Assembly: GCA_036704045.1 (NCBI GenBank)
Contig: DATNQM010000036.1
Span: 62,001 to 126,000, forward strand
DNA length: 64,000 bases
Direction of reading: 5' to 3'
DNA from: Ancylothrix sp036704045
GTDB taxonomy: Bacteria; Cyanobacteriota; Cyanobacteriia; Cyanobacteriales; Oscillatoriaceae
The first letter of the stretch is position 1. Every line of letters starts with the position of its first letter. Shown here piece after piece: positions 1-8,664 of the stretch. Below the pieces are notes generated by a model. It saw only the letters and a program-made list of their open reading frames with translations, ran no database searches and had not been told where the DNA came from. The translations under genes were made by a program, and so were the position numbers.

Positions 1-154
1 CAGAAATGAGGGCGACTTTATTTTGAGTAGGGGCATTTGTTCGGTAAACAAAGGTAGGGTCAAAGTTAATTTTGATGATATCTGGATGTGCTATTGCCAT
101 GCCTTCAAGACTTTCTCGGACGGCATTTTGGGGGGAATTTATGAGTTTTTTCAT
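1..154 (-). CDS. dhaK: Dihydroxyacetone kinase subunit DhaK, N-terminal part (runs off the window)
   Basis: The first ~51 residues are visible, beginning MKKLINSPQNAVRESLEG and continuing with a stretch containing KINFDPTFVYR. This is the characteristic start of DhaK, the dihydroxyacetone-binding subunit that presents the substrate covalently bound to a histidine. That histidine lies outside the window. The gene is the third on the minus strand after the DhaM fusion and the Lin0512 gene, so it should belong to a PEP-dependent DhaKLM-type system. DhaL, the ADP-binding subunit, would be expected further left. The start codon is the ATG on the minus strand at 154. The identification is sure for the visible part; completeness cannot be judged. 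Confidence 0.88.
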   Translation of the reverse strand, partial: MKKLINSPQNAVRESLEGMAIAHPDIIKINFDPTFVYRTNAPTQNKVALIS

Positions 155-210
155 GGGTTGATAATTGTCTTAATTTATTTAAATGATAATATTATAAGTT
201 AAGAGTTAAT

Positions 211-576
211 TTATTCTGTTTCCACCCAAACTGTAACTGCTGCATTAGCAATTAACATTTCATCATTTTTATCATTTAAACCTTCAATGGCTCGTCCTTG
301 AACCACCATTCCACCTTTCTCAAGTTTGAGAGTTTTTTGACCAAAAGGTAACACTGCTAAAACTTCATCTTCTCGCACTTGTTCGGGATAGGGAACTGCT
401 ATTTGTACCTCTACAATCATTTGATTTGGATGGCTTAATCCAGCCACTTCCCAAATGCCAAGTAAGGCGTTATTTGCAATGGCATTACGCACGGCTCTTG
501 CGGCTGCAATCGTCGGTTCTTGTCCGTGTTGATCAATTCCCATTCCCATTTCAATAATAAAGCATTTTCGTGTCAT
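211..576 (-). CDS. Lin0512 family protein
   Basis: A 121-residue protein beginning MTRKCFIIEMGMGIDQHGQE, with a central region AARAVRNAIANNAL and the ending VTVWVETE. This matches the small Lin0512 family, whose biochemical role is not known to me. It lies between the DhaM fusion and dhaK on the same strand, with ~85 bp upstream and ~56 bp downstream, so co-transcription is likely. Family members occur next to dihydroxyacetone kinase genes elsewhere, which suggests an accessory role in the same pathway (inference). No signal peptide, transmembrane segment or obvious catalytic motif is visible. Confidence 0.8.
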   Translation of the reverse strand: MTRKCFIIEMGMGIDQHGQEPTIAAARAVRNAIANNALLGIWEVAGLSHPNQMIVEVQIAVPYPEQVREDEVLAVLPFGQKTLKLEKGGMVVQGRAIEGLNDKNDEMLIANAAVTVWVETE

Positions 577-661
577 TTTTACCTTTTTCTTTTTGATGAT
601 TTAGAGGTTTTTTCTCAAAAATTAATCGAACTTTTATCGGGAAGTATCTAACTTTTTGAGT

Positions 662-3178
662 TTATTCTACCCACAAAAGACTACTTACATACTCCCGTAC
701 TGCTGCTGCTGAATCCAACTCTAACACATCTTGAGCAATAATTTCTGCTTCTGCCATGCTTAATTCAGAAATTATTTTTTTGACTTCTGAAATCATTGGA
801 ACATTGATACTTAATTCATCAACTCCCAAGCCTATTAAAATTGGAATTGCTAAAGCAGAAGATGCTAATTCTCCACAAACTCCTACCCAAATTTTATTCT
901 GTTTTGCAGCTTTAACAGTTTGTTCAATCATTCGTAAAACGGCCGGTGAAAAGCCATCTGCAAGGGTGGCAACTTTGGGATTATTTCGATCAGCGGCCAT
1001 CACATATTGACTTAAATCATTGGTGCCAATACTAAAAAAATCAACTTCTCCTGCTAAGCGTTCTGCCATCGCTACAGCCGCCGGCACTTCTATCATTATT
1101 CCCACTTCAATTTTCTCATTAAAATCTATTTTTTCTTGTCTTAATTCGGCCATTGTTTCAGCTAAAATTTCCTTGGCATTGAGAAGTTCTATGACTTGCG
1201 AAATCATCGGAAACATAACCTTAACATCGTACTGAAAACTAACTTGTAAAATTGCCCGCAATTGAGTTTTAAATAACTCTCTATTCTCTAAGGATATGCG
1301 AATTCCTCGCCATCCTAAAAATGGATTTGTTTCGGCAGGAAAATTTAAATAAGGCAAGGGTTTGTCTCCCCCAATATCCAAAGTTCGGATAATTAAAGGA
1401 GATGGGGAAATTGCCTTAGCAATATGTTTGTAAATTTTTATTTGTTCGCTTTCTGAAGGGGCATTTTTTTTGTTAAAATAAAGAAATTCGCTACGCAATA
1501 AACCTACTCCTTCTGCACCGGCCTGTGCTGCCATTATTGCTTCTTCTATTCCACAAATATTAGCCATAACTTGTATTAAACGACCATCGCGCGTAAGGGT
1601 AGGTTCATTAACTCTGGTATTAGATCGCAAAGAAGAAATATGTTCGCTATCTTTTTGGAGTTGCAAAGTTTCTAACTGAGTTTGATCGGGATTGATATAA
1701 AGTTCGCCGGTTTCTCCATTTAAAGCTAAAATAGTACCTTGTTCTAAACTTAATAATTCTGGCCCTATTCCCATCACGGCGGGAATGCGAAGAGAACGGG
1801 CTAAAATTGCAGCGTGAGACGTTGATCCACCGGCAGAAGTACAAATTCCCAATACTTTTTTAAGGTCAAGTTGTGCAGTTTCCGAAGGACTAAGATCCGA
1901 AGCAATTAAAATAACTGGTTCTTCTAATGGAGTAGTTTTATTTTCTATCCCTGTCAAGAGGCGTAAAACTCTTTCTCCCACATCCACAACATCGGCACCC
2001 CGCGCTTGTAAATAGGGGTCTTTTAGGCTATTATAATCACCAATTGTTTCATCAAGAACAGTCTTCCAAGCTGCCGCCGCAGTATATTGATCTTGAAAAA
2101 TTAATCGACGAGTTGTTTCTAATAAAATTGGGTCTTCTAAATAAAGTAAATGAGCCGAAAAAATTGCCGCTTCTTCTTGGCCGATGTGAGCCAATGTTTT
2201 TTGCCATAAACATTCTAAATCATTTTTGGCAGTAGAAATTGCCTCTTGAAAATTATCCCATTCTGCTAAAGAATTTTCTGCTTTTTGCTGAATTTGAAAA
2301 TGAAGAAATGGTTGATATAAAAAAACCGGCCCAATCGCAATACCCGGAGAGGCCGGTGTACCATGAAAATTGCCATCTAATACCTTTATTTTGTCATTAT
2401 GTTGTGTTTTTTCTTCCTCAAAAATTGGCGCTAAAGAAGGCAAATTTTCCCTGAAATTAGAAGCAATTAATACTTCTAATGCCTTTAACGCTTCATCGGC
2501 ATTATCCCCAGCCGCAGAAATTTGAATTCTCTCACCTTCTCGGACACCCAAAGTCATTACCTGATTGATACTTTTTGCATTCACCGGCTCACTATTTTGG
2601 CTAATATTTTTCAGAGTAATTTCACATTCAAACTGACTAGCAGTAGTTACTAATTGGGCTGCGGGTCGCGCGTGTAAACCCATTGAATTATAAACTATAA
2701 ATTCTCTAACATTTTTCAAATTTATTTGATTATTATTTAAAGAATTAAATTCTTGATCAGGTATTAAATTAACCCCAAACATTTTAGATTTTATAAAAAT
2801 AGCATTCCGCGCTTCAAATAAAACTTTTTCTATATCTCCTCCAGCCGAAGCCGCCACCACAGCCGCCATAGTTCCTTCCACCAATGGAGCCTCAGATAAT
2901 CTAACTTTTGAGCGTTTTTCTTCTAATAGAAACTCTACAGCCATTTCCGCACTCATTAAAGCGCTTCCCAAATCGATCAAAACAACAACCCCACCCTCAT
3001 CCCAAACCGATTCAATTGCATGATAAACTTCCATAGCATTAGTACCCAATGAATTGTCAGGATCATCAATGCCAGCAGCAACCGCCAGTCGCACGCGACC
3101 TTGACCCATTTGATGTGCAAGCTCTTGGACACCTTCAGCCAACTTTTTACTGTGAGATACAATAACAATTCCTATCAT
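662..3178 (-). CDS. dhaM: Dihydroxyacetone-specific PTS phosphotransferase DhaM, EIIA-HPr-Enzyme I fusion
   Basis: This 838-residue protein carries three PTS modules in the order used by long DhaM proteins. Residues ~1-130 are a mannose-type EIIA domain (start MIGIVIVSHSK, phosphorylatable His9, and LIDLGSALMSAE). Residues ~157-245 are an HPr domain with NSMGLHARPAA (His169). Residues ~270-838 are Enzyme I: GTPASPGIAIGP, the phospho-histidine loop GGSTSHAAILA (His455), the PEP-binding stretch TLDIGGDKPLPY, and IGTNDLSQYVMAADR. Phosphate would flow PEP to EI to HPr to EIIA, then to DhaL-bound ADP and finally to dihydroxyacetone on DhaK. It heads the operon containing the Lin0512 gene and dhaK. 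All three active histidines are present, so the chain looks complete in one polypeptide. Confidence 0.92.
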   Translation of the reverse strand: MIGIVIVSHSKKLAEGVQELAHQMGQGRVRLAVAAGIDDPDNSLGTNAMEVYHAIESVWDEGGVVVLIDLGSALMSAEMAVEFLLEEKRSKVRLSEAPLVEGTMAAVVAASAGGDIEKVLFEARNAIFIKSKMFGVNLIPDQEFNSLNNNQINLKNVREFIVYNSMGLHARPAAQLVTTASQFECEITLKNISQNSEPVNAKSINQVMTLGVREGERIQISAAGDNADEALKALEVLIASNFRENLPSLAPIFEEEKTQHNDKIKVLDGNFHGTPASPGIAIGPVFLYQPFLHFQIQQKAENSLAEWDNFQEAISTAKNDLECLWQKTLAHIGQEEAAIFSAHLLYLEDPILLETTRRLIFQDQYTAAAAWKTVLDETIGDYNSLKDPYLQARGADVVDVGERVLRLLTGIENKTTPLEEPVILIASDLSPSETAQLDLKKVLGICTSAGGSTSHAAILARSLRIPAVMGIGPELLSLEQGTILALNGETGELYINPDQTQLETLQLQKDSEHISSLRSNTRVNEPTLTRDGRLIQVMANICGIEEAIMAAQAGAEGVGLLRSEFLYFNKKNAPSESEQIKIYKHIAKAISPSPLIIRTLDIGGDKPLPYLNFPAETNPFLGWRGIRISLENRELFKTQLRAILQVSFQYDVKVMFPMISQVIELLNAKEILAETMAELRQEKIDFNEKIEVGIMIEVPAAVAMAERLAGEVDFFSIGTNDLSQYVMAADRNNPKVATLADGFSPAVLRMIEQTVKAAKQNKIWVGVCGELASSALAIPILIGLGVDELSINVPMISEVKKIISELSMAEAEIIAQDVLELDSAAAVREYVSSLLWVE

Positions 3179-3346
3179 TTTTTTGTAATTGCTGTAACGA
3201 AACGAAAGTTAAAATTGAAAAGCTTTCCATACTCCAATGCACACCCATTGTCAGCGCCAGCTTGTTTATGCTGTTGCTTGCCATTTATAATTTAAAATCT
3301 AACTTGTAAACTTGATATTAGCTGCTCAAATTTTAAGGAGAATATT

Positions 3347-4279
3347 CTGAACACCTCCGACTTTGCCCTTATTCCTACTGCACCCGATGGCTTTAAATCT
3401 GGTTTTACTGCCATTATCGGACGTCCTAACGTTGGTAAATCTACCCTGATGAACCAGCTTGTCGGACAAAAAATTGCTATTACATCGCCCGTCGCCCAAA
3501 CCACTCGCAATCGCTTACAAGGCATTTTAACAACTCCAGAAGCGCAAATTATTTTTGTCGATACGCCCGGCATTCATAAACCTCATCACCAACTGGGAGA
3601 AGTGCTGGTAAAAAATGCTCAAAGTGCCATTCATTCGGTTGATGTAGTGTTGTTTTTGGTGGATGGTTCTGTACCTTCTGGTGGGGGTGATCGCTACATT
3701 GTAGATATTCTGAAAAATGTTCAAACGCCGGTAATTTTTGGCTTAAATAAATGTGACCAACAACCTCCTGATTTTCAAAGTATTGATAAGAGTTATCAAG
3801 AAATTATTGCTGGCAAAGATTGGCCGGTTATGAAATTTTCTGCCCTCAGCGGAGAAGGAGTTAAAACTCTTGAAAAATCCCTCATTGAGTATCTCGAACC
3901 AGGCCCTTATTATTATCCTCCAGATTTAGTTACAGATCAACCGGAACGTTTCATTATGGGAGAATTAATTCGTGAGCAAATTTTGTTACTTACCCGCGAA
4001 GAAGTCCCCCACTCGGTTGCTGTTATTATTGAGCGTGTGGAAGAAAGCCCCAGCATTACTCGTATTTTAGCGACAATTTGTGTAGAGAGAGATTCACAAA
4101 AAGGAATTCTCATCGGCAAAGGCGGAACAATGTTAAAAACAATTGGTACGGAAGCTCGTCAACAAATGCAAAAATTAATTGACGGAAAAGTGTATTTAGA
4201 GTTGTTTGTAAAAGTGCAACCAAAATGGCGACAATCTCGAAATAAATTAAGTGAATTTGGCTATAAAATTGAAGACTAA
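3347..4279 (+). CDS. era: GTPase Era, probable CTG start
   Basis: Era is an essential GTPase that binds 16S rRNA and acts in 30S ribosome maturation. The protein shows P-loop GRPNVGKS, switch VDTPGIHKPHH, the specificity motif NKCD, and a C-terminal KH domain with GKGGTMLKTIG. The P-loop lies upstream of the first ATG (3449), so the gene must start earlier. Between the in-frame stop at 3293-3295 and the P-loop there is no ATG, GTG or TTG. AAGGAG at 3335-3340 sits six bases before a CTG at 3347, giving 310 residues, the usual Era length. ATT at 3344 is the other candidate but is too close to the ribosome binding site. The product is certain; the start codon is inferred. Confidence 0.93.
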   Translation: MNTSDFALIPTAPDGFKSGFTAIIGRPNVGKSTLMNQLVGQKIAITSPVAQTTRNRLQGILTTPEAQIIFVDTPGIHKPHHQLGEVLVKNAQSAIHSVDVVLFLVDGSVPSGGGDRYIVDILKNVQTPVIFGLNKCDQQPPDFQSIDKSYQEIIAGKDWPVMKFSALSGEGVKTLEKSLIEYLEPGPYYYPPDLVTDQPERFIMGELIREQILLLTREEVPHSVAVIIERVEESPSITRILATICVERDSQKGILIGKGGTMLKTIGTEARQQMQKLIDGKVYLELFVKVQPKWRQSRNKLSEFGYKIED

Positions 4280-4356
4280 ATTTTCTTTTAAAGTAGGGGT
4301 AGATGGAGGGTTATTGTCTGTATTTGCTCATGGTTCAAAAAGCATAAAATAATTTT

Positions 4357-4392
4357 TAATGAGAGACAAGCATTTTGCCTGTCTCCCCATTA
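4357..4392. terminator. Hairpin between convergent genes
   Basis: TAATG-(A)-GAGACA pairs with TGTCTC-(CC)-CATTA around a loop of about eleven bases. The hairpin lies between the convergent era and alpha-E genes and could terminate both. The flanks are A/T-rich (AATTTTTAAT to the left, TATTAAAG to the right) without a long uninterrupted U tract. Confidence 0.5.
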
Positions 4393-4415
4393 TTAAAGTG
4401 CGGGAAAAAGGTCAA

Positions 4416-5366
4416 TTAAATTACTGGTTCTAAGGCAAAAAATCTCTGAAAAATTTTGTTGCCCGTGCTGTTAAGGTGAATTTGAAAATCCATTAAAAAT
4501 TCATGTAAACCTTTATCAGTAATGTCTTCTATGGTGAGATAATCCAATTCAGAACGTAAGCGACCTAACGATCTTTCCACCGGATCTTGCCAGGTTCCAG
4601 GTTGAGTGCCTGTAATTTTGTGTAAGGCGTGTTCTGCTCTCGTTATACAAAAGCGAATTGCACGGGGAAAATCGCGGTCTAAAATTAAAAAGTTAGCGAT
4701 TCCTGAAGGGGTAATGCGATGCTGACATTTGCGATACATTTCATAGGCACTTGCTGAACGCAGTAAAGATATCCACTGAATTTCATCAAAAGTTGTTCCT
4801 ACATCTTGCACGGAAGGTAACAGAATAAAATACTTTACATCTAAAATACGAGCGGTTTTATCTGCACGTTCTAACAGCCGGCCCATTTGTCCAAAATTCC
4901 AGCCTTCATTGTGGGTCATTGTGGCATCCATGACACCGGCAAATAAGTGACTTGCCATTTTTACTTCGCTATAAAAATCATGCAAATCTAAGACTGATTG
5001 TTTAGGGGCTGCTTCTTTTACCATCATGTAAAATGTGTTGAGTTGTTCCCACATTTCTGAGGAGATAATTTCTCGAATTGAGCGAGCATTTTCTCTGGCA
5101 ATTTGCAAGCAAGAAAGGATGGAATTGGAATAATTGCGGTCGAAGGTAAGAAACTGAATAACATTTTCTGCGCTGGCTTCGCCGTAGCGTTCTTTAAAGG
5201 TTGGCATATCGCCGGCGGTAATAACTAAAGGCTCCCATTGGGTACGGGAACCTGGGGGAGAGTCTAACAATAAATTGAGGTTGACATCTATAAAACGAGC
5301 GATGTTTTCGGCCCGTTCTACATAGCGGTTTAGCCAATAAATTGAGTTAGCAACACGACTTAACAT
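4416..5366 (-). CDS. Alpha-E domain-containing protein (DUF403)
   Basis: A 316-residue, mainly helical protein starting MLSRVANSIYWLNRYVERAE, the hallmark opening of the alpha-E family. Further typical stretches are SIREIISSEMWEQLN and WNFGQMGRLLERADKT. Alpha-E proteins are encoded next to circularly permuted ATP-grasp proteins, as here 30 bp upstream, and comparative genomics ties them to an uncharacterised peptide-ligation or modification pathway. The reaction is unknown. Many genomes add a transglutaminase-like protein to this pair; none is adjacent here. AGGAG lies about ten bases before the ATG. Confidence 0.88.
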   Translation of the reverse strand: MLSRVANSIYWLNRYVERAENIARFIDVNLNLLLDSPPGSRTQWEPLVITAGDMPTFKERYGEASAENVIQFLTFDRNYSNSILSCLQIARENARSIREIISSEMWEQLNTFYMMVKEAAPKQSVLDLHDFYSEVKMASHLFAGVMDATMTHNEGWNFGQMGRLLERADKTARILDVKYFILLPSVQDVGTTFDEIQWISLLRSASAYEMYRKCQHRITPSGIANFLILDRDFPRAIRFCITRAEHALHKITGTQPGTWQDPVERSLGRLRSELDYLTIEDITDKGLHEFLMDFQIHLNSTGNKIFQRFFALEPVI

Positions 5367-5396
5367 TTGTGATTTTTCTCCTATTTTTTTGTTTTA

Positions 5397-6830
5397 TTAA
5401 TGTGTTAAAACCCAGGTGTCTTTGGAGCCACCTCCTTGAGATGAGTTGACTACTAAGGAGCCTTTTTTAAGGGCGACGCGGGTTAATCCACCTGGGTTGA
5501 CATAGATATCTTTGCCATACAAAATATAAGGCCGTAAATCGACATGACAGCCGGCAAATTCATTATCTATGAGAGTAGGAACTCTGGATAAACATAGGGT
5601 AGGTTGACCTATATAATTCCGGGGGTTTGCTTTTATTTTTTCGGCAAATTCTTGACGTTGTTCTGGGGTGGCGTGGGTTCCCACTAACATTCCGTAACCT
5701 CCGGCTTCGTTGGCGGCTTTTACGACCATTTTATCGAGGTTTTCTAGGACGTGTTGGCGGTGTTTTTCTTCCCAACACATATAGGTAGGAACGTTGGAAA
5801 TAATTGGCTCTTCACCAAGGTAATATTTCATCATTTCAGGGACGTAGGCATAGATGACTTTATCATCTGCTATGCCGGTGCCCATTGCGTTTGCAATTCC
5901 GACTCTACCGGCTTGATAAACTTCGACTAAGCCAGGAACTCCTAATAGTGAATCGGGACGAAATGCTTTAGGATCAATAAAGTCGTCATCGATGCGTCTG
6001 TAAATAACATCTACTCTTTGTAATCCTTTGGTTGTCCGCATTTGTACATAGCCATCAGAGATGACTAAATCGCGTCCTTCTACAAGTTGAACTCCCATTT
6101 GTTGAGCTAGGAAGGAATGTTCAAAATACGCGGAGTTATAAATACCTGGACTGAGGACAACTACGACGGGATCAGGTAAATTTGTGGGGACAAGATTGAG
6201 GAGTGTTTCTAATAGATAACTTGGGTAATCATCGACCGGCTGAACGTTCATTGTGCGGAAAACTTGGGGAAAGGTGCTTTTCATTACACGTCGGTTTTCA
6301 AGCACATAGGAAACGCCGGAAGGAACGCGGAGGTTATCTTCTAAAACATACCAGGTTCCGTCTTTATCGCGTACTAAGTCGGTGCCGGTGATGTGGCACC
6401 AAATACCGGCCGGTGGTTTTAAGCCGATGCAGGGTTTCAAAAAGCCTTTGGCTGAGTTGATTATTTCGGCGGGAATGATGCCGTCTTTGATTATTTTTTG
6501 GTCGTTGTAAATGTCAGAAATAAAGGCATTTAGGGTGTAAATTCTCTGTTTGAGTCCTTTTTCTAAGATTGCCCATTCTTGTGCGGAAACAATGCGGGGG
6601 ATGACATCAAAGGGAAATATGCGTTCTGTGCCTTCGCTGTCGCCATAAACGTTGAAGGTAACTCCGAGTTTAAATAGGGCAATTTGTGCGGCTTGTTGCC
6701 TGCGTTTTAATTCGCCTTCTGGTAGGGAGTTTATTCTTTCTATGAGGGGTAAAATTTCGGGACGGGGTTTGCCTTTGGCGATGAATAATTCATCATAAAA
6801 GTCACCAGGATCGTAATTCTCAAAACGCAC
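5397..6830 (-). CDS. Circularly permuted type 2 ATP-grasp protein
   Basis: A 477-residue protein matching the DUF404/DUF407 permuted ATP-grasp family. Visible family stretches include GTWYVLEDNLRVPSGVSYVL, DVIYRRIDDDFIDP, FRPDSLLGVPGL, NAMGTGIADDK, and VVKAANEAGGYGMLVG. ATP-grasp enzymes join a carboxylate to an amine or thiol through an acyl-phosphate, so this is a probable peptide-bond-forming ligase of unknown substrate. It is the upstream gene of a two-gene unit with the alpha-E gene. The family assignment is secure; the substrate is unknown. Confidence 0.9.
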   Translation of the reverse strand: MRFENYDPGDFYDELFIAKGKPRPEILPLIERINSLPEGELKRRQQAAQIALFKLGVTFNVYGDSEGTERIFPFDVIPRIVSAQEWAILEKGLKQRIYTLNAFISDIYNDQKIIKDGIIPAEIINSAKGFLKPCIGLKPPAGIWCHITGTDLVRDKDGTWYVLEDNLRVPSGVSYVLENRRVMKSTFPQVFRTMNVQPVDDYPSYLLETLLNLVPTNLPDPVVVVLSPGIYNSAYFEHSFLAQQMGVQLVEGRDLVISDGYVQMRTTKGLQRVDVIYRRIDDDFIDPKAFRPDSLLGVPGLVEVYQAGRVGIANAMGTGIADDKVIYAYVPEMMKYYLGEEPIISNVPTYMCWEEKHRQHVLENLDKMVVKAANEAGGYGMLVGTHATPEQRQEFAEKIKANPRNYIGQPTLCLSRVPTLIDNEFAGCHVDLRPYILYGKDIYVNPGGLTRVALKKGSLVVNSSQGGGSKDTWVLTH

Positions 6831-6997
6831 TTTGTTACTCCATTTTTTTATTTTTTTACGGGGTTTAGGGTGGTTGTTTTCTTCTAACTCTGGTATAGAG
6901 TGTGGGGGGATTTTCTAACTGTAGCGGATAATACCGCTAGAAGTTTGAAACGGATAAGTTTTTTAACAAAATTGGTGCGGGGATGAAGAGGAATAAG

Positions 6998-7528
6998 TCA
7001 AGAGTAATTTTGCTGAGGTTTGTAAAAAAGTTTGAGGCGCTGGAGTAGGGTTAAAAAATCGGCGAGTATCGGGCCGGTGTTTTGTTTTGTTAAAACCGGC
7101 ACATGAATGAAAGTACAGGCAGTAGAGGGGTGTTTTTGAAGTTCGTTTAAGGCTGAATAATAAAGGGCTTCACAAACAAATTTTCCTGCTTCATGGCTAA
7201 TTTCTGTAAAGGGTAATTCAATTACTAATTTTTCAAGATTTATGTTTGTCAAAAGCACTTTTTTTTCTTTGGTTGCTTGAGATTCAACTGTTAATTTTGT
7301 GCGGCTTTCTGCCATTCCGCAACAAACAACTATATCGGGTTTTGTTTGTTGAATTTTGGCGATAAGTTGGATGGGGGCTAGTTGAAAATCAACGGGCAAT
7401 TTTCTTAAAAAAATGGCATCGTTAAAGTTGGGATGCTGAGAAATTAATTCTAATAAATCATCGGAGGCGTTAGATTTATGATGAGGAAGCCAAGTATCAA
7501 AGGAGGTTAACAAAATTTTTGGGGTCAT
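6998..7528 (-). CDS. Pyroglutamyl-peptidase I family protein (peptidase C15)
   Basis: A 176-residue protein starting MTPKILLTSFDTW. It resembles peptidase C15, which removes N-terminal pyroglutamate from peptides. The likely triad is Glu in GMAESRTKL, Cys in EAGKFVCEALYYSAL and His in FIHVPVL, in the order Glu-Cys-His expected for the family. The reading frame stays open further upstream, but that extension would run into hisH, so the ATG at 7528 is chosen. It is slightly shorter than typical bacterial enzymes (~210 residues) and divergent, so substrate specificity is uncertain. It diverges from hisH across ~60 bp. Confidence 0.78.
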   Translation of the reverse strand: MTPKILLTSFDTWLPHHKSNASDDLLELISQHPNFNDAIFLRKLPVDFQLAPIQLIAKIQQTKPDIVVCCGMAESRTKLTVESQATKEKKVLLTNINLEKLVIELPFTEISHEAGKFVCEALYYSALNELQKHPSTACTFIHVPVLTKQNTGPILADFLTLLQRLKLFYKPQQNYS

Positions 7529-7547
7529 AAACAAGTGTATTTGGGAG

Positions 7548-7553
7548 TATAAT
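7548..7553 (+). promoter_or_regulatory. Possible -10 element for hisH
   Basis: A perfect TATAAT lies ~40 bp before the hisH start in the short divergent gap. No convincing -35 hexamer is seen at 17 bp spacing, so this is tentative. Confidence 0.35.
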
Positions 7554-7591
7554 AGTTGGTGTTTCAAGAAATAGTATAAAGGAAAAATCCT

Positions 7592-8221
7592 ATGCCAGTG
7601 ATTGCGGTGGTAGACTATGATATGGGAAATTTGCACTCGGCTTGTAAGGGTTTAGAAAAGGCTGGGGGAACTCCAAAAATTACGGATGTGCCGGCAGAAA
7701 TTGAGCAAGCAGATGCGGTTGTTTTGCCTGGGGTTGGGGCGTTTGATCCGGCAATTCAACACTTAAGATCGAGGGATTTAATTGGGCCGGTTAAAGATGC
7801 AATTGCTTCGGGAAAACCGTTTTTAGGAATTTGTTTAGGTTTGCAAATTTTGTTTGATAGCAGCGAAGAGGGTAGGGAACCGGGCTTAGGAGTAATACCT
7901 GGTGAGGTGCGCCGGTTTAAGCCGGAACCTAATCTCACTATTCCTCACATGGGCTGGAATCAATTAGAGATAAAACAGCCTGATATCAATCTTTGGGAGA
8001 ATTTAGGGGTTGAGCCTTGGGTATATTTTGTACATTCCTACTATGTAGATCCGGCAGACCCAACGGTGCGAGCGGCAACGGTTACGCACGGCAACCAAAC
8101 AGTTACGGCAGCGATTGCACGAGATAACTTAATGGCAGTGCAGTTTCACCCTGAAAAATCATCTAATGCGGGGTTACAAATTCTGGCAAATTTTGTTCAC
8201 AAACTAAATAAATCTCTGTAA
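7592..8221 (+). CDS. hisH: Imidazole glycerol phosphate synthase, glutaminase subunit HisH
   Basis: HisH hydrolyses glutamine and channels ammonia to HisF in histidine and AICAR synthesis. The 209-residue sequence starts MPVIAVVDYDMGNLHS and has the class I amidotransferase triad: nucleophile Cys81 in GICLGLQ, and His186/Glu188 in QFHPEKS. Oxyanion-region PGVGAF is also present. AAAGGA upstream of the ATG serves as ribosome binding site. Its partner hisF lies ~11 kb away on the same strand; histidine genes are usually scattered in cyanobacteria. Confidence 0.96.
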   Translation: MPVIAVVDYDMGNLHSACKGLEKAGGTPKITDVPAEIEQADAVVLPGVGAFDPAIQHLRSRDLIGPVKDAIASGKPFLGICLGLQILFDSSEEGREPGLGVIPGEVRRFKPEPNLTIPHMGWNQLEIKQPDINLWENLGVEPWVYFVHSYYVDPADPTVRAATVTHGNQTVTAAIARDNLMAVQFHPEKSSNAGLQILANFVHKLNKSL

Positions 8222-8230
8222 TAATTTTTC

Positions 8231-8268
8231 GCACGCAGACGATTATTTTTCTGCTTTTATCTGCGTGC
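8231..8268 (+). terminator. Hairpin downstream of hisH
   Basis: GCACGCAGA and TCTGCGTGC form a perfect 9-bp stem with a ~20-base T-rich loop, starting 10 bp after the hisH stop. It is followed by AAAAATAAG rather than a U tract, so intrinsic termination on this strand is uncertain. Confidence 0.4.
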
Positions 8269-8307
8269 AAAAATAAGAATATAACTTCCAGAAAATAATC
8301 ATTTTAA

Positions 8308-8619
8308 TTCCTGTATAACTTACGGACAATTTTAGAGGTACGTCAAAATATTGATCGAAAAGATCAGGAGTTTATTATGGAACTTTCACCGCTTTACTTG
8401 CAACGGCTAGAAAATGCTACTCAGCAAGGCATTCAACAAGGCATTCAGCAAGAACAACGGCAAATGGTTGAAAGTTTACTGGAAATAAAATTTGGGGCAA
8501 TTGATGAAGAATTATCCCCAATTGTTGAGGCTTTAATTAAACTTTCACCCCGCGAACGCAGTTTGTTGATTATGCAATGTTCCCGCGATGAATTCTTAGC
8601 CAGGCTAAGCCAGTCTTGA
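8308..8619 (+). pseudogene. Truncated Rpn/DUF4351-type transposase-nuclease remnant
   Basis: The frame is open from just after a stop at 8305 and reads an acidic/basic helix (EVRQNIDRKDQEFIMEL), then a Gln-rich linker (QQGIQQGIQQEQRQ), then a small C-terminal domain (LLEIKFGAIDEELSPIVEAL). This is the tail of the Rpn recombination-promoting nuclease/putative transposase family with its DUF4351-like ending. Intact members are ~250-300 residues; here the N-terminal PD-(D/E)xK nuclease part is gone. An ATG at 8377 could still yield an 80-residue peptide. It is followed by a good terminator. It looks like decayed mobile or defence DNA. Confidence 0.65.
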
Positions 8620-8628
8620 TAAATATTG

Positions 8629-8653
8629 AAAGCCGGTAATCCCGGCTTTTTTT
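8629..8653 (+). terminator. Intrinsic terminator
   Basis: AAAGCCGG and CCGGCTTT form a perfect 8-bp stem with a five-base loop, running into a T tract. It lies 10 bp after the stop of the Rpn/DUF4351 remnant. Confidence 0.8.
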
Positions 8654-8664
8654 ACCTAAATAAT

